From IMG/VR virus record IMGVR_UViG_3300032323_002772, positions 1 to 64,000 of that record: a stretch of DNA of 64,000 bases; one strand, written 5' to 3'. The notes beneath the pieces were generated by a model. It ran no database searches, was not told where the DNA came from, and was given only the letters and a program-made list of their open reading frames with translations. Origin of the DNA: a virus. Positions 32,523-41,476 of this stretch are shown one piece after another. The stretch's first letter is position 1; every line of letters starts with the position of its first letter. The translations under genes and the position numbers were made by a program.

Positions 32523-35099
32523 ATGTATCAATCAATATTTTACGAGGGCAAACCCAACTATAAATTTCATCTACGCGACGATAAGAAAGGCTGGAGCGAA
32601 TTCAGCTACACTGTACCTCGCTTTGCTATTGATCCAAATGGTCAATACCCAACATTAGATGGTAAACGAGCTAAATCCGTTACCAAATATGAATGGAACG
32701 ATAATCATCTATATGAGTCTGATATTGATAGGCTAACTGCTGTATTAATTGATAAATACAAAGACAGTGATGATACTCCTGAATGGCAGAATATAGTTTA
32801 CTTCGATATTGAGTGTGAGATTGGAGGTGCCTTAACTACAGAATACATTAAGACAGCACCAATGAAGATTACTTCAATCTCATTGTATGATGCTACAGCT
32901 AAAAAATATTACTGTCTAATATTAGACGAGAAAAAACAATTAACGTCTATTGATGAAGAAGATAAGCAGGTTATACCATGTGATGATGAAGAACAATTAT
33001 TACGCTTATTCCTTGATTTATGGGAATCGGTTGATCCAACTATCATCACAGGATGGAATAGTGGATTCTTTGACGTTCCTTACCTGTATTATAGATTATG
33101 TAATGTATTAGGTAGAGATGAAGCTGCTCGTTTATCTCCAATCCGTAAAATTAAATTTACTGAATGGGATCAAGCTCAACCTATTGAATTAGGAGGTATT
33201 AATCACCTAGACTATCTATTACTATATAAGAAATATAATCCTAAAAACGAACCGTCTTACAAACTAGGTGATATAGGAACTAAATACGTTAATTTAGGTA
33301 AGATTGAATATGAAGGTAATTTAGATCGTTTATTTAGAGAGGATGTAAATAAGTACATTGAATATAATATTCGTGACGTTGAAATTATTATTGAATTAGA
33401 AAAGAAATTCAAATTTATTGAATTAACAGTTGCTATCTGTCATTTGTGTCATGTGCCTTATGAAATGATTTATTTATCAACTGTACTGAATGATGGCGCT
33501 ATATTAACTTACTTAAAACGTAACAATATAGTATCACCAAATAAACCAACTACTACTAATCCATCACTTAAAGAAGCACATGAAGAATATGCTGGTGGAT
33601 ACCTAAAAGATCCAGTACCAGGATTATATGAATGGGTTATAGATTTGGACTTTACGTCGTTGTATCCGTCCATTATACGCTCGTTAAATATTGGTATTGA
33701 AACGTTCGTTGGACGAATAGTAAATAGAGATAAATACGATAATAACTGGACATTAGATGATCTACGTCAAATGGATCCTAATGAAGTGATTACTATTGAG
33801 AAACTAACCCCAAGACAAACAACACAACAAGCACAAGTAAAAGTAGGTACTTTACTATCATTAATCCAGGAAAATGGATGGCTACTAGCAGCATCAGGTG
33901 CTATGTTTAGAACAGATCGTTCATCAGTTGTATGTGAAGTATTAACTGATTGGTTTAATAAGCGTGTCGAATATAAAAATAAAATGAAGAAAGCCTATAA
34001 AGCAGGCGATGCTGTTAAAGGTGAATTCTATAATCGTAGACAACACGCATATAAAATTAAATTGAATGACGTTTATGGTTGTTATGCTATTAATGGTTGG
34101 CGCTATACTGATGGCCATAAAATGATATCTAAAGCTATTACATTAACCGGTCAACGTGTAACACAAGAATCAATTAAGTTCTGTAATGAATGGATGAATA
34201 CACAATTAGGTACTGAAAATAAAGATTATGTTGTTACTTCAGATACTGACTCATTATTTATTCAGGTTAAGGACTTAGTATTACAACGTTATCCTGAAAC
34301 TAAAACTAAGGACGAATACATTAAAGCAACATTAGAAATCACTACTGAAATACAAAAAGCAGCAAACGATAATATTGATCGTGTTACTAGAGATTATTTC
34401 AATGTTGGTACACGTGAGCATTATTTTGAATTAAAGCAGGAAGTGATTATTGAAAGGGGTTACTTTGCAGGTAAACGTCGTTATGCAATGTACATTGTAA
34501 ATAAGGAAGGTGTTACTGTTGATGAATTAGATATGAAGGGATTAGACCTAATGAAATCAAATATGACTCCAATGTACTCTAAATTTGGAGAGAAATTGAT
34601 CCAAGACATTATGTTTGGTAAACCTAAACCAGAAATTGATCAACAAATAATTGACTTTAAAAAATACGTTAAGGACATTCCTATCGATCAATTAGCTAAA
34701 CCAACTGGGGTTAAGAATGTAGAATCATATATTGAGCGTGCCCCTAAAGCAGGCGAAATATTTAGCATATTAAAACTAAAATGTCCTATCAATACTAAAG
34801 CTGCTATCTACTACAATGATCTACTTAAATTTAAAAAAGTAGATAAGCAATATCCTCGTTTTACCGTTGGAGATAAAATGAAATATATTCAATTAAAAAC
34901 TAACCCATACAATATCGATGTAATTGGATTTACAGGTAATGATCCTGATTTCATTAATAAGCTGATTGATGAATTTGCTGATAGAGAGGAGGGATTCGAA
35001 TCAACATTATTAAATAAACTGAAAGGCATTTATGAGGACTTAGGATGGAATTTCCCGTCATTAAACGATAAGGTAAATAAATTCTTTAAATTTGTTTAG
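32523..35099 (+). CDS. gp43: Family B replicative DNA polymerase (gp43-like)
   Basis: 858 residues, close to T4 gp43. Proofreading exonuclease motifs: YFDIECEIGG (Asp95, Glu97), ITGWNSGFFDVPYL, and YNIRDVEII. Polymerase motifs: DLDFTSLYPSII (Asp374, Asp376), KIKLNDVYGCY near 512, and SDTDSLF (Asp574, Asp576). A KKGRR-type region is seen as FAGKRRYAMY. All catalytic acids are present, so this is the main replicase, working with the clamp and loader encoded downstream. Confidence 0.97.
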   Translation: MYQSIFYEGKPNYKFHLRDDKKGWSEFSYTVPRFAIDPNGQYPTLDGKRAKSVTKYEWNDNHLYESDIDRLTAVLIDKYKDSDDTPEWQNIVYFDIECEIGGALTTEYIKTAPMKITSISLYDATAKKYYCLILDEKKQLTSIDEEDKQVIPCDDEEQLLRLFLDLWESVDPTIITGWNSGFFDVPYLYYRLCNVLGRDEAARLSPIRKIKFTEWDQAQPIELGGINHLDYLLLYKKYNPKNEPSYKLGDIGTKYVNLGKIEYEGNLDRLFREDVNKYIEYNIRDVEIIIELEKKFKFIELTVAICHLCHVPYEMIYLSTVLNDGAILTYLKRNNIVSPNKPTTTNPSLKEAHEEYAGGYLKDPVPGLYEWVIDLDFTSLYPSIIRSLNIGIETFVGRIVNRDKYDNNWTLDDLRQMDPNEVITIEKLTPRQTTQQAQVKVGTLLSLIQENGWLLAASGAMFRTDRSSVVCEVLTDWFNKRVEYKNKMKKAYKAGDAVKGEFYNRRQHAYKIKLNDVYGCYAINGWRYTDGHKMISKAITLTGQRVTQESIKFCNEWMNTQLGTENKDYVVTSDTDSLFIQVKDLVLQRYPETKTKDEYIKATLEITTEIQKAANDNIDRVTRDYFNVGTREHYFELKQEVIIERGYFAGKRRYAMYIVNKEGVTVDELDMKGLDLMKSNMTPMYSKFGEKLIQDIMFGKPKPEIDQQIIDFKKYVKDIPIDQLAKPTGVKNVESYIERAPKAGEIFSILKLKCPINTKAAIYYNDLLKFKKVDKQYPRFTVGDKMKYIQLKTNPYNIDVIGFTGNDPDFINKLIDEFADREEGFESTLLNKLKGIYEDLGWNFPSLNDKVNKFFKFV

Positions 35100-35126
35100 G
35101 CCAAATATTAATCATATATTAGCGTT

Positions 35127-35465
35127 ATGAATTTATTAAAAGGTTTTATATTTGGTCTACTAGCCCAAATCGTTACATTTCTCCAACTACAAGGACAAAT
35201 TAAATATGAGTGGTTTAAAAATAATACATTATTAGTAGCGTGTATGGGAATACCCATTTCTCTATTATTTATGTATTCTGTGAAACACTTTGTAGCAGCA
35301 TATGATGGTGCTATATGGCCTTCACGTTTAATTGGGTTTGGAATTGGAGTAACAGTATTTACAATCATGTCTCATTATATGTTTAATGAACCACTAACTC
35401 CTAAAACACTTACTTGTTTGAGCCTAGGAGTTGTCATAATTTTAATTCAAATATTTTGGAAATAA
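35127..35465 (+). CDS. Small polytopic membrane protein
   Basis: 112 residues with four hydrophobic segments: about 4-24, 33-55, 68-88 and 93-111 (LLKGFIFGLLAQIVTFLQLQ; LLVACMGIPISLLFMYSV; LIGFGIGVTVFTIMS; LSLGVVIILIQIFW). The size and layout resemble small multidrug or YnfA-type four-helix proteins, but no substrate residue is recognisable. It lies between polymerase and clamp genes; its role in infection is unknown. Confidence 0.75.
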   Translation: MNLLKGFIFGLLAQIVTFLQLQGQIKYEWFKNNTLLVACMGIPISLLFMYSVKHFVAAYDGAIWPSRLIGFGIGVTVFTIMSHYMFNEPLTPKTLTCLSLGVVIILIQIFWK

Positions 35466-35466
35466 T

Positions 35467-36198
35467 ATGGAAAAACAATTACTAACATCAGTCATCGAAA
35501 AATATTACTTAGGTGGAATACACGAAAAAGTAAAATGGACTGTTAAGGATAAGAAAGTAACTATCCTATTTACATCTCAAACAAAGGATCTAGCTGGCTC
35601 GATTGAGGCACCTGAATTTGATATTGAAGATTGTACTTTAGGTATTTACGACACAAATAAATTACTTAAACTAGTAAACATCACTAACCAATTTATTCAG
35701 CTAAACGTTGAAACCAAAAACGGTACATCAACTAAGTTATCGATTGCTGATAATGAATACGATTTGGTTTACCATCTGGCCGATTTAAGAATGATGCCTA
35801 TGGAAACAATGGTATTAGATGAAACACAAATTGACTTTACTTATTCATTTGATATTGATAGTGAATTTATCGAGCGTTACAATAAAGCTAAAAAAGCATT
35901 AGGTAGCGATGAAGTTAAAATACAAGCATTAATAAACGACAGTGGCGATAAAGGTATTTACTTTACATTAGGAGGTAAAACCTCACACGATGATAAGATT
36001 AGCTTCCAAGCTGCTGCTAGTAAAATGGAATTACCATCTCCCGAATTTCAGTTTAATGCAAATTATTTATTCGAAATATTTACAGAGAATAAAGGCGCTC
36101 AGGGTACAGGTTACTTTGATGAAAATGGAATATTGAAATTAGAGTTTATAGACGAAAACTCTATCAAAGCCTTATATTATCTCCCACCGAAGAACTAA
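35467..36198 (+). CDS. gp45: Sliding clamp (gp45-like)
   Basis: 243 residues, near T4 gp45 (228). The sequence shows two related halves rich in alternating strands (CTLGIYDTNKLLKLVNITNQ, then FQFNANYLFEIFTENKGAQG) and ends TGYFDENGILKLEFIDENS, the typical C-terminal strand set of T4-like clamps. It keeps the polymerase on DNA, and in T4 also activates late transcription. The loader genes (gp44, gp62-like) lie 3-5 kb downstream. Confidence 0.88.
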   Translation: MEKQLLTSVIEKYYLGGIHEKVKWTVKDKKVTILFTSQTKDLAGSIEAPEFDIEDCTLGIYDTNKLLKLVNITNQFIQLNVETKNGTSTKLSIADNEYDLVYHLADLRMMPMETMVLDETQIDFTYSFDIDSEFIERYNKAKKALGSDEVKIQALINDSGDKGIYFTLGGKTSHDDKISFQAAASKMELPSPEFQFNANYLFEIFTENKGAQGTGYFDENGILKLEFIDENSIKALYYLPPKN

Positions 36199-36218
36199 TC
36201 CGTATATATTTATTAGCG

Positions 36219-36233
36219 AGATACGACAGGTCT
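36219..36233 (+). repeat. 15-bp inverted repeat, copy before hsp20
   Basis: AGATACGACAGGTCT, the exact reverse complement of 36741-36755 before groES. It is flanked here by G and C, giving GAGA-N9-TCTC. Confidence 0.85.
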
Positions 36234-36255
36234 CAGTTATGATATATTAATTAAC

Positions 36256-36273
36256 CGCTCACCTTAGGGGAGC
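36256..36273 (+). promoter_or_regulatory. Leader hairpin before hsp20
   Basis: GCTCACC pairs with GGGGAGC around TTA with one mismatch, leaving an AGGGGAG purine run in the stem about 15 bases before the hsp20 ATG. Small-heat-shock genes often carry RNA thermometers in this position; that use here is conjecture. Confidence 0.35.
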
Positions 36274-36287
36274 ACAAATGTAAAAAA

Positions 36288-36725
36288 ATGACACAAATAC
36301 CTCGTGGATTTGAACATTGGGCATTAGACCCATTCGACATCGTTTGGAAGAACTTCTTCGATTCAAACGCACAATTTAACACACTAGAAAACAAAATCAA
36401 CTATCCAGTTGATATTTACGAAACAGGAAACGGTTTACGTTTCGAATTAGCAGTAGTAGGTCTCGATCAAGAAGACTTAGACATTCAAGTAGAGGGAGAT
36501 ACCCTTAGAATCGCACACGACAGAAAGACAGCAAATGACGTCCGCCCTTATATTCAAAGGGGTATTGCTAGACGCTCATTTGATTTAGCATGGAAAGTAG
36601 CAGGTAAATTTGACTTAGCTCAATTAACAGCTACAATGGATAAAGGCTTGTTAATTATTGATATTCCTTTATCAGAAGAAAGAGCACCAAAGAAAATAGA
36701 AATTAAAGTTCCGAAGAAAAAATAA
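36288..36725 (+). CDS. Small heat shock protein (Hsp20 / alpha-crystallin)
   Basis: 145 residues. The alpha-crystallin domain runs from YPVDIYETGNGLRFELAVVG through DLDIQVEGDTLRI to GLLIIDIPL, and the C-terminal KKIEIKVPKKK replaces the usual IXI-containing tail. Hsp20 holds unfolding proteins and hands them to other chaperones. T4-like phages often encode one. It is directly upstream of groES-groEL, with which it shares a 15-bp inverted repeat. Confidence 0.95.
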   Translation: MTQIPRGFEHWALDPFDIVWKNFFDSNAQFNTLENKINYPVDIYETGNGLRFELAVVGLDQEDLDIQVEGDTLRIAHDRKTANDVRPYIQRGIARRSFDLAWKVAGKFDLAQLTATMDKGLLIIDIPLSEERAPKKIEIKVPKKK

Positions 36726-36740
36726 GTTTTGAAATCAAGA

Positions 36741-36755
36741 AGACCTGTCGTATCT
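36741..36755 (+). repeat. 15-bp inverted repeat, copy before groES
   Basis: AGACCTGTCGTATCT, reverse complement of 36219-36233. Both copies are followed by TTAATTAAC (36247-36255 and 36761-36769), suggesting a shared regulatory block. Confidence 0.85.
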
Positions 36756-36781
36756 TTAATTTAATTAACTAAAGTTATAAT

Positions 36782-37075
36782 ATGAAAATAAAACCGTTAC
36801 ACAATCACGTAGTGATTAAACAACAAGACGAAACTGAAACAATGTATGGTAACATTGTAGTACCTGATATGGGTAAAGAAAAACCATTAATGGGTGAAGT
36901 AGTAGCAGTAGGACCTGGTGTCTATTCTATTACTGGAGAATGCTTTATTGAAACCAAAATTGAAGTAGGTGAAACGGTAGTGTTTCCTGCCTTTGGTGGA
37001 ACCAAAATGACCGTTGAAGGAGAAGAATTCATTGTAATGAAAGAATCTGATTTGTTGGCAATTTTAGAAAAATAA
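36782..37075 (+). CDS. groS: Co-chaperonin GroES
   Basis: 97 residues, the size of bacterial GroES. IKPLHNHVVIKQQDETETMYGN leads into the mobile loop, followed by IVVPDMGKEKPLMGEVVAVGPG, and the protein ends GEEFIVMKESDLLAIL. It caps GroEL during folding. It is 3 bases upstream of groEL in the standard order. Confidence 0.95.
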   Translation: MKIKPLHNHVVIKQQDETETMYGNIVVPDMGKEKPLMGEVVAVGPGVYSITGECFIETKIEVGETVVFPAFGGTKMTVEGEEFIVMKESDLLAILEK

Positions 37076-37078
37076 GAT

Positions 37079-38698
37079 ATGAGTAAAATAATAAAATTTA
37101 ATCGCGAAGCGAAAGAAAAACTACAAGCAGGTATTGATAAAGTAAATAACGCTGTAGCAGTTACGATGGGTCCTTTTGGACGTAATGTACTAATTGAAAA
37201 AGAACATGGACAAGTAAGTAGCACTAAGGATGGTGTTACAGTTGCTAAAACAATTTCATTGGAAGATCCAATTGAAAATATGGCTGCAACAGTAATTAAG
37301 CAAGCAGCATCTAAAACAGTTGATGCAGCTGGTGATGGTACAACTACATCTACTGTATTGGCTCATGCTATTGCTAAACAAGCATTAGATATTACTGCTC
37401 ATTCATCTACTAATGCTACTCAAGTAAAACGTGGTATCGAAGAGGCTGTTAAAATAATAGTTGCTGAATTAAAGAAAATGTCTGTAGACATTACTGATGA
37501 AAAGCAAATTAAACAAATTGCCACTCTATCAGCTAATGGCGATACCGAAATTGGAGAATTAGTAGCTACAGCTATTGATAAAGTAGGTAGAGACGGAATT
37601 GTAACAGTTGAAGAATCTAGATCAGGTGAAACTGAACTTGAAGTAGTAGAGGGATTACAATTCGATAGAGGTTATAAATCACCTTATATGGTGACTGATA
37701 ACAACACAATGCAATCAATTTTAAATGATGCCTTTGTATTGCTATATGATGGTCGTTTAAGTGCAATTAAGGATTTACTTCCTGTTCTTGAGCGTGTATC
37801 ATCTGATAATAAAGCATTATTGATTGTAGCTGAAGATATTGATGGTGAAGCACTATCTACTCTTATTGTAAATAAAATGAGAGGTATCTTGAAAGTAGCT
37901 GCTGTTAAAGCACCTGACTTTGGAGAACGTAGAACGTTAATTTTAGAAGATATTGCTACTGTAACTGGTGGTACTGTAATTTCACCTGCTAAAGGTATGA
38001 AATTAGAACGCTTCAATATGGAGTGGTTAGGTAAAGCTAGAACAATTACTGTAGGTAAAGATACTACTACTATTGTTGATGGTAAAGGAGGTGAAGATAA
38101 AATTAACGAGCGTATTTTAGAAATCAAATCTCAGATTGAAGGATCTAATTCACCATATGAGGTAGAACGTTTACAAGATCGTTTAGCTAAAATCGTTGGT
38201 GGTGTAGCTATTATTAATGTAGGTGGTGGTACTGAAATTGAGATGAAAGAAAAGAAAGATCGTATCGATGACGCTTTACAAGCTACAAAAGCCGCTCTTG
38301 AAGAAGGTGTATTACCAGGTGCTGGTGTAGCATTACTACAAGCAAGAAAAGCTCTTGATATTAACAACTCAGGTAATGATGATAAGAATAAAGGTAAACA
38401 AATTGTATTTGTAGCTTGTGGAAAACCATTTAAACAAATCTTAACAAACGCTGGTGAAGATCATAATAATTGGTGGATGCAATTAATTAAAACCATTAAT
38501 ATGGTTCCTAATATTGCCGATGGAACAATAGTAGACGCATTTGAATCAGGTATTATCGATCCTACTAAAGTAGTACGTTGTGCCCTTGAAAATGCTGCTC
38601 ACGCTGCGGTTACATTGTTGATGACTGAATGTGTTATCCACGATAAGCCAACAGAGAAAAAGAAAGACGAACTTGATTTATCATCATTAGGAATGTAA
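37079..38698 (+). CDS. groL: Chaperonin GroEL
   Basis: 539 residues, near full length. Seen motifs: VAVTMGPFGRNVLIEK, DGTTTSTVLAHAI (ATP binding, catalytic Asp), LSANGDTEIG, VEEGVLPGAGVAL (here ALEEGVLPGAG) and AAHAAVTLLMTECVI. The C-terminus ends DLSSLGM rather than a GGM tail. It differs from host GroEL in the region before the end, where GEDHNNWWMQLIKTINMVPN replaces the usual GYNAATGE segment. Probably assists folding of large virion proteins in the phage's own mode. Confidence 0.96.
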   Translation: MSKIIKFNREAKEKLQAGIDKVNNAVAVTMGPFGRNVLIEKEHGQVSSTKDGVTVAKTISLEDPIENMAATVIKQAASKTVDAAGDGTTTSTVLAHAIAKQALDITAHSSTNATQVKRGIEEAVKIIVAELKKMSVDITDEKQIKQIATLSANGDTEIGELVATAIDKVGRDGIVTVEESRSGETELEVVEGLQFDRGYKSPYMVTDNNTMQSILNDAFVLLYDGRLSAIKDLLPVLERVSSDNKALLIVAEDIDGEALSTLIVNKMRGILKVAAVKAPDFGERRTLILEDIATVTGGTVISPAKGMKLERFNMEWLGKARTITVGKDTTTIVDGKGGEDKINERILEIKSQIEGSNSPYEVERLQDRLAKIVGGVAIINVGGGTEIEMKEKKDRIDDALQATKAALEEGVLPGAGVALLQARKALDINNSGNDDKNKGKQIVFVACGKPFKQILTNAGEDHNNWWMQLIKTINMVPNIADGTIVDAFESGIIDPTKVVRCALENAAHAAVTLLMTECVIHDKPTEKKKDELDLSSLGM

Positions 38699-38699
38699 T

Positions 38700-39308
38700 A
38701 TGAATGTACATTATATTTGGATAGGAAATAAAGAAATACCAACTAATTATCTAACTAATTTTAGAAACTGTGCGGCCCTAAACCCACAGCTTACTTTTAC
38801 TATTTGGAAAACTGAAGATTGTCTTCAATTAGTAGAAGAACATGGATTAACAGATACTTTTAGTCCTTTATCATTTATCAGTAAATGTAATTTTTTAAAG
38901 TACCTTGTATTACACAAGTATGGGGGTATTTATTCTGATTTTGATATTGAATGGAAACAACCATTTGCCAAAATAATAAATAATTATAACTTCCCTGGAG
39001 GATCAGATCTAGTATTAACATCAATAGACCCTACTTTAATGGATGACCCATTTATTATTAGTAAACCAGGTATATTAGGTAGTTTAATTACATATTGTAA
39101 AAACAGAACTAACCTAAAATATGATGGAGAATTATATAAAAAAACAGGCCAACTGCAAACACATCGTTTAGAGCCATTTGGTCCGTTTGGGTTAACAGAG
39201 TGGGTAAGAGCTAATAATATTAACTTTACTTATTTCCCTCAGGAAACCTTACTAGATCATAACGGATTTTTAGGTGTGCATCACCAAAAAAGTACTTGGA
39301 AGCTTTAA
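38700..39308 (+). CDS. DXD-containing glycosyltransferase (GT32 / OCH1-like)
   Basis: 202 residues starting one base after the groEL stop. MNVHYIWIGNKEIP is the typical start of this family, and KYLVLHKYGGIYSDFDIEW carries the GGIY-D-D sugar-nucleotide site. GPFGLTEWVR and HHQKSTW follow. These enzymes transfer hexoses to glycans. The substrate is unknown; in phages such enzymes may act on DNA, virion proteins or host surface. Confidence 0.85.
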   Translation: MNVHYIWIGNKEIPTNYLTNFRNCAALNPQLTFTIWKTEDCLQLVEEHGLTDTFSPLSFISKCNFLKYLVLHKYGGIYSDFDIEWKQPFAKIINNYNFPGGSDLVLTSIDPTLMDDPFIISKPGILGSLITYCKNRTNLKYDGELYKKTGQLQTHRLEPFGPFGLTEWVRANNINFTYFPQETLLDHNGFLGVHHQKSTWKL

Positions 39309-39339
39309 TTGGGCAGAACTAGTACATTATATTCATAAT

Positions 39340-39705
39340 ATGAAAAAATTATATTTGGATGATATCCGCATCCCACAAACCGAGGGATGGAATATTATTC
39401 GCAATTACGATGATTTCGTAGCGTGGGTTAGATTAAATGGTGTGCCTGATGAAGTATCATTCGATCACGATTTAGGAGAAGATGTAGCTAAAGCAAAGGT
39501 AGAGGCAGGAATGTCTAAACGCAAAGCAAGAGAGCAGAAAAAGGAAACTAAAAGTGGATATGACGCTGCTAAATGGTTAGGTGAATATTGTCTTGATAAG
39601 AACATTCCGTTTCCAAAATGGAATTGTCATTCTGCAAATCCTATTGGAAAGGCAAATATAGAAGCGTATATTTCAAATGTAATTAAACATCAAAATCAGT
39701 TATGA
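39340..39705 (+). CDS. cREC-like (cyclic-phosphate processing receiver domain) protein
   Basis: 121 residues from ATG 39340; a longer frame from 39274 overlaps the previous gene. KLYLDDIRIP, then VSFDHDLGED, GYDAAKWLGEYCLD and WNCHSANPIGKANIE match the small receiver-like family described with RNA repair systems and predicted to process cyclic phosphate ends. The paired acidic loops and the HSANP motif are intact. Its TGA overlaps the clamp loader ATG. A role in repairing RNA (for example tRNA) damaged by host defence is an inference. Confidence 0.75.
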   Translation: MKKLYLDDIRIPQTEGWNIIRNYDDFVAWVRLNGVPDEVSFDHDLGEDVAKAKVEAGMSKRKAREQKKETKSGYDAAKWLGEYCLDKNIPFPKWNCHSANPIGKANIEAYISNVIKHQNQL

Positions 39706-40622
39706 AACAACATTCACTTTGGATCGAGAAATACAGGTCAGAAAATTTAGAACAATACATAGGCAACGATGCGATTAAATACCGTATCGCTGCCTGTATT
39801 GCTTCAAACGATATACCTCACTTTATATTTAGTGGCACTGCAGGTACTGGTAAAACAACATTAGCAAAACTTATAGTTAAAAACATCAAATGTGATTATC
39901 TATATTTGAATGCTAGTGATGAAAATGGTATTGATGTAATTAGAGATAAAGTAAAAGGATTTGCATCCACATCAACATTCCAACCGCTTAAGGTTGTCAT
40001 TCTAGATGAGGCTGATTTCCTAACTCAGCCCGCACAAGCAGCGCTTCGTAACCTAATTGAAGAGTATTCAATCACAACTCGATTTGTACTTACTTGTAAT
40101 TACATTGAACGTTTGATTGAACCTCTTCAATCACGCTGTGAAATTCATGTTTTAAAACCACCAACTAAAGGTGCTGTTGCAAAACATATTTGCACTAACA
40201 TCCTAGATGTTGAAGGTGTTAAATATGAACTTTCTGATGTTGCATTGTTAGTTAAAGAATTCTATCCTGATGTTCGCTCAATCATTAAAAACCTACAAGC
40301 AGGTGTTAAAGATAGTAAATATGAATGGATTGCTCTTAATACTGATTGGCTTGCTGCTATAGTAGAGGTATTGAAATCTAGAGATAACAAAGCATGGTAT
40401 ACTATTAGACAAATAGTAGCTGATGCTCAGGTAGATGATTTCCAAGCAGCATACAAATATCTATTTGATAATCTAGATAAATTCAGTTACGGACACGATG
40501 CTGAATTATCGATTGTACTAGATGAACATATCTGGAGAGCAGGTGTAGTGCCTGATAAGGAAATTAACTTTGCTGCATCAATAGCAAAAATATTAGAAAC
40601 AACTAAAAAACAAGTAATATGA
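39702..40622 (+). CDS. gp44: Clamp loader large subunit (gp44-like AAA+)
   Basis: 306 residues. Walker A GTAGTGKTT (45-53), Walker B VVILDEADF near 103, sensor-1 region FVLTCNYIERLI, and the arginine-finger motif LQSRCE, followed by a helical collar. The layout matches T4 gp44 / RFC small subunits, which open the sliding clamp. Overlaps both neighbours by 4 bases. Confidence 0.94.
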   Translation: MKQHSLWIEKYRSENLEQYIGNDAIKYRIAACIASNDIPHFIFSGTAGTGKTTLAKLIVKNIKCDYLYLNASDENGIDVIRDKVKGFASTSTFQPLKVVILDEADFLTQPAQAALRNLIEEYSITTRFVLTCNYIERLIEPLQSRCEIHVLKPPTKGAVAKHICTNILDVEGVKYELSDVALLVKEFYPDVRSIIKNLQAGVKDSKYEWIALNTDWLAAIVEVLKSRDNKAWYTIRQIVADAQVDDFQAAYKYLFDNLDKFSYGHDAELSIVLDEHIWRAGVVPDKEINFAASIAKILETTKKQVI

Positions 40623-40876
40623 GTCAATTTGACCCTCAACAACAACAAGTAAACATAGCAGCTACACTTCCTATAGTATGTGAAGATTGTGGTAATGAAA
40701 CATTTAAAGAGGTAATGTACATGCGTAAAGAATCTCGTTTAGCATCTGGTCTACCAATGGATAGAATGGTACCTATTCAATTAATTGCCTGTGATAAATG
40801 CGGTACTTTTCTTGAAGACTTCATTCCAGCACCGTTAAAACAATTCTATGGTAAATCTGCTAATCAAAATATTTAA
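40619..40876 (+). CDS. Zinc-ribbon protein between clamp loader genes
   Basis: 85 residues. CEDCGN near residue 21 and CDKCGT near 59 form a zinc ribbon around a segment EVMYMRKESRLASGLPMDRMV. Comparable small proteins lie beside gp44/gp62 in T4-like cyanophages. The function is not known. ATGA overlap with gp44 implies coupled translation. Confidence 0.75.
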   Translation: MSQFDPQQQQVNIAATLPIVCEDCGNETFKEVMYMRKESRLASGLPMDRMVPIQLIACDKCGTFLEDFIPAPLKQFYGKSANQNI

Positions 40877-40886
40877 TAAACACAAA

Positions 40887-41105
40887 ATGAAATCACAAGA
40901 ACTACAAACTGAAAATGAGCAATTAAAAGCCCAAGTAATAGGCTTATCAGAAACCCTTAAAGCATCTGATAATAAAATTAAATTTCTAGAAACAGAAATT
41001 CAGAATATTTTCCAAAAATATCAAGATGTTTTGGCTGAGCTAAACCACCTTAATATGTTGAAGACAAATTCTAATAAAAACCAAAACGATTCAAGGAACT
41101 ATTAA
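40887..41105 (+). CDS. Coiled-coil protein, hypothetical
   Basis: 72 residues from ATG 40887 (an earlier in-frame ATG at 40848 falls inside the upstream gene). Nearly all one coiled coil (SQELQTENEQLKAQVIGLSE with regular Leu) and an Asn/Lys tail. It shares its last base with the start of the next gene. Possibly an oligomerisation accessory for the clamp loader. Confidence 0.6.
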   Translation: MKSQELQTENEQLKAQVIGLSETLKASDNKIKFLETEIQNIFQKYQDVLAELNHLNMLKTNSNKNQNDSRNY

Positions 41106-41476
41106 TGAATATATTTGACCATATTAAAAACATTACAACTAATAAGGGACCATACTTAGGTGACGAAGGTTGGAACAACTGGATGATTAATCGTTATCTT
41201 AGTATGGACCCCGATTACTGTGAGGTAGTTAATTATGTTCAAAAGAATACTTGGCAGATGAAAGGAGTATACTTATACAATCTATATAAGGATCTTATTC
41301 CAAAGCAATACAAGTATCTTAAATATATTAAAGCCAAGAATAAAAAGGAATATAAAGTAGAACAAATAGAAGCAGTAGCTGCTTACTATGAAATTAGTAA
41401 AAAGGAAGCTAAAGAATATATTGATATGCTCCCTAAAGATGAACTAGAAAATATAATATTACAAATCAATGGGTAG
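41105..41476 (+). CDS. gp62: Clamp loader small subunit-like (gp62)
   Basis: 123 residues. FDHIKNITTNKGPYLGDEG, then WMINRYLSMDPDYCEVVNYV and a helical region ending LPKQ-KY-KYIKAK resemble T4-like gp62, including the NRYLS motif, although T4 gp62 is longer (187). The C-terminal helices (QIEAVAAYYEISKKEAKEYI) complete the pattern. Location three genes after gp44 supports the assignment. Confidence 0.78.
   Translation: MNIFDHIKNITTNKGPYLGDEGWNNWMINRYLSMDPDYCEVVNYVQKNTWQMKGVYLYNLYKDLIPKQYKYLKYIKAKNKKEYKVEQIEAVAAYYEISKKEAKEYIDMLPKDELENIILQING

Noticed and set aside
37684-38367. Minus-strand frames inside groEL
   Set aside because: Antisense shadows of a clear GroEL gene; no leader or conserved motif.
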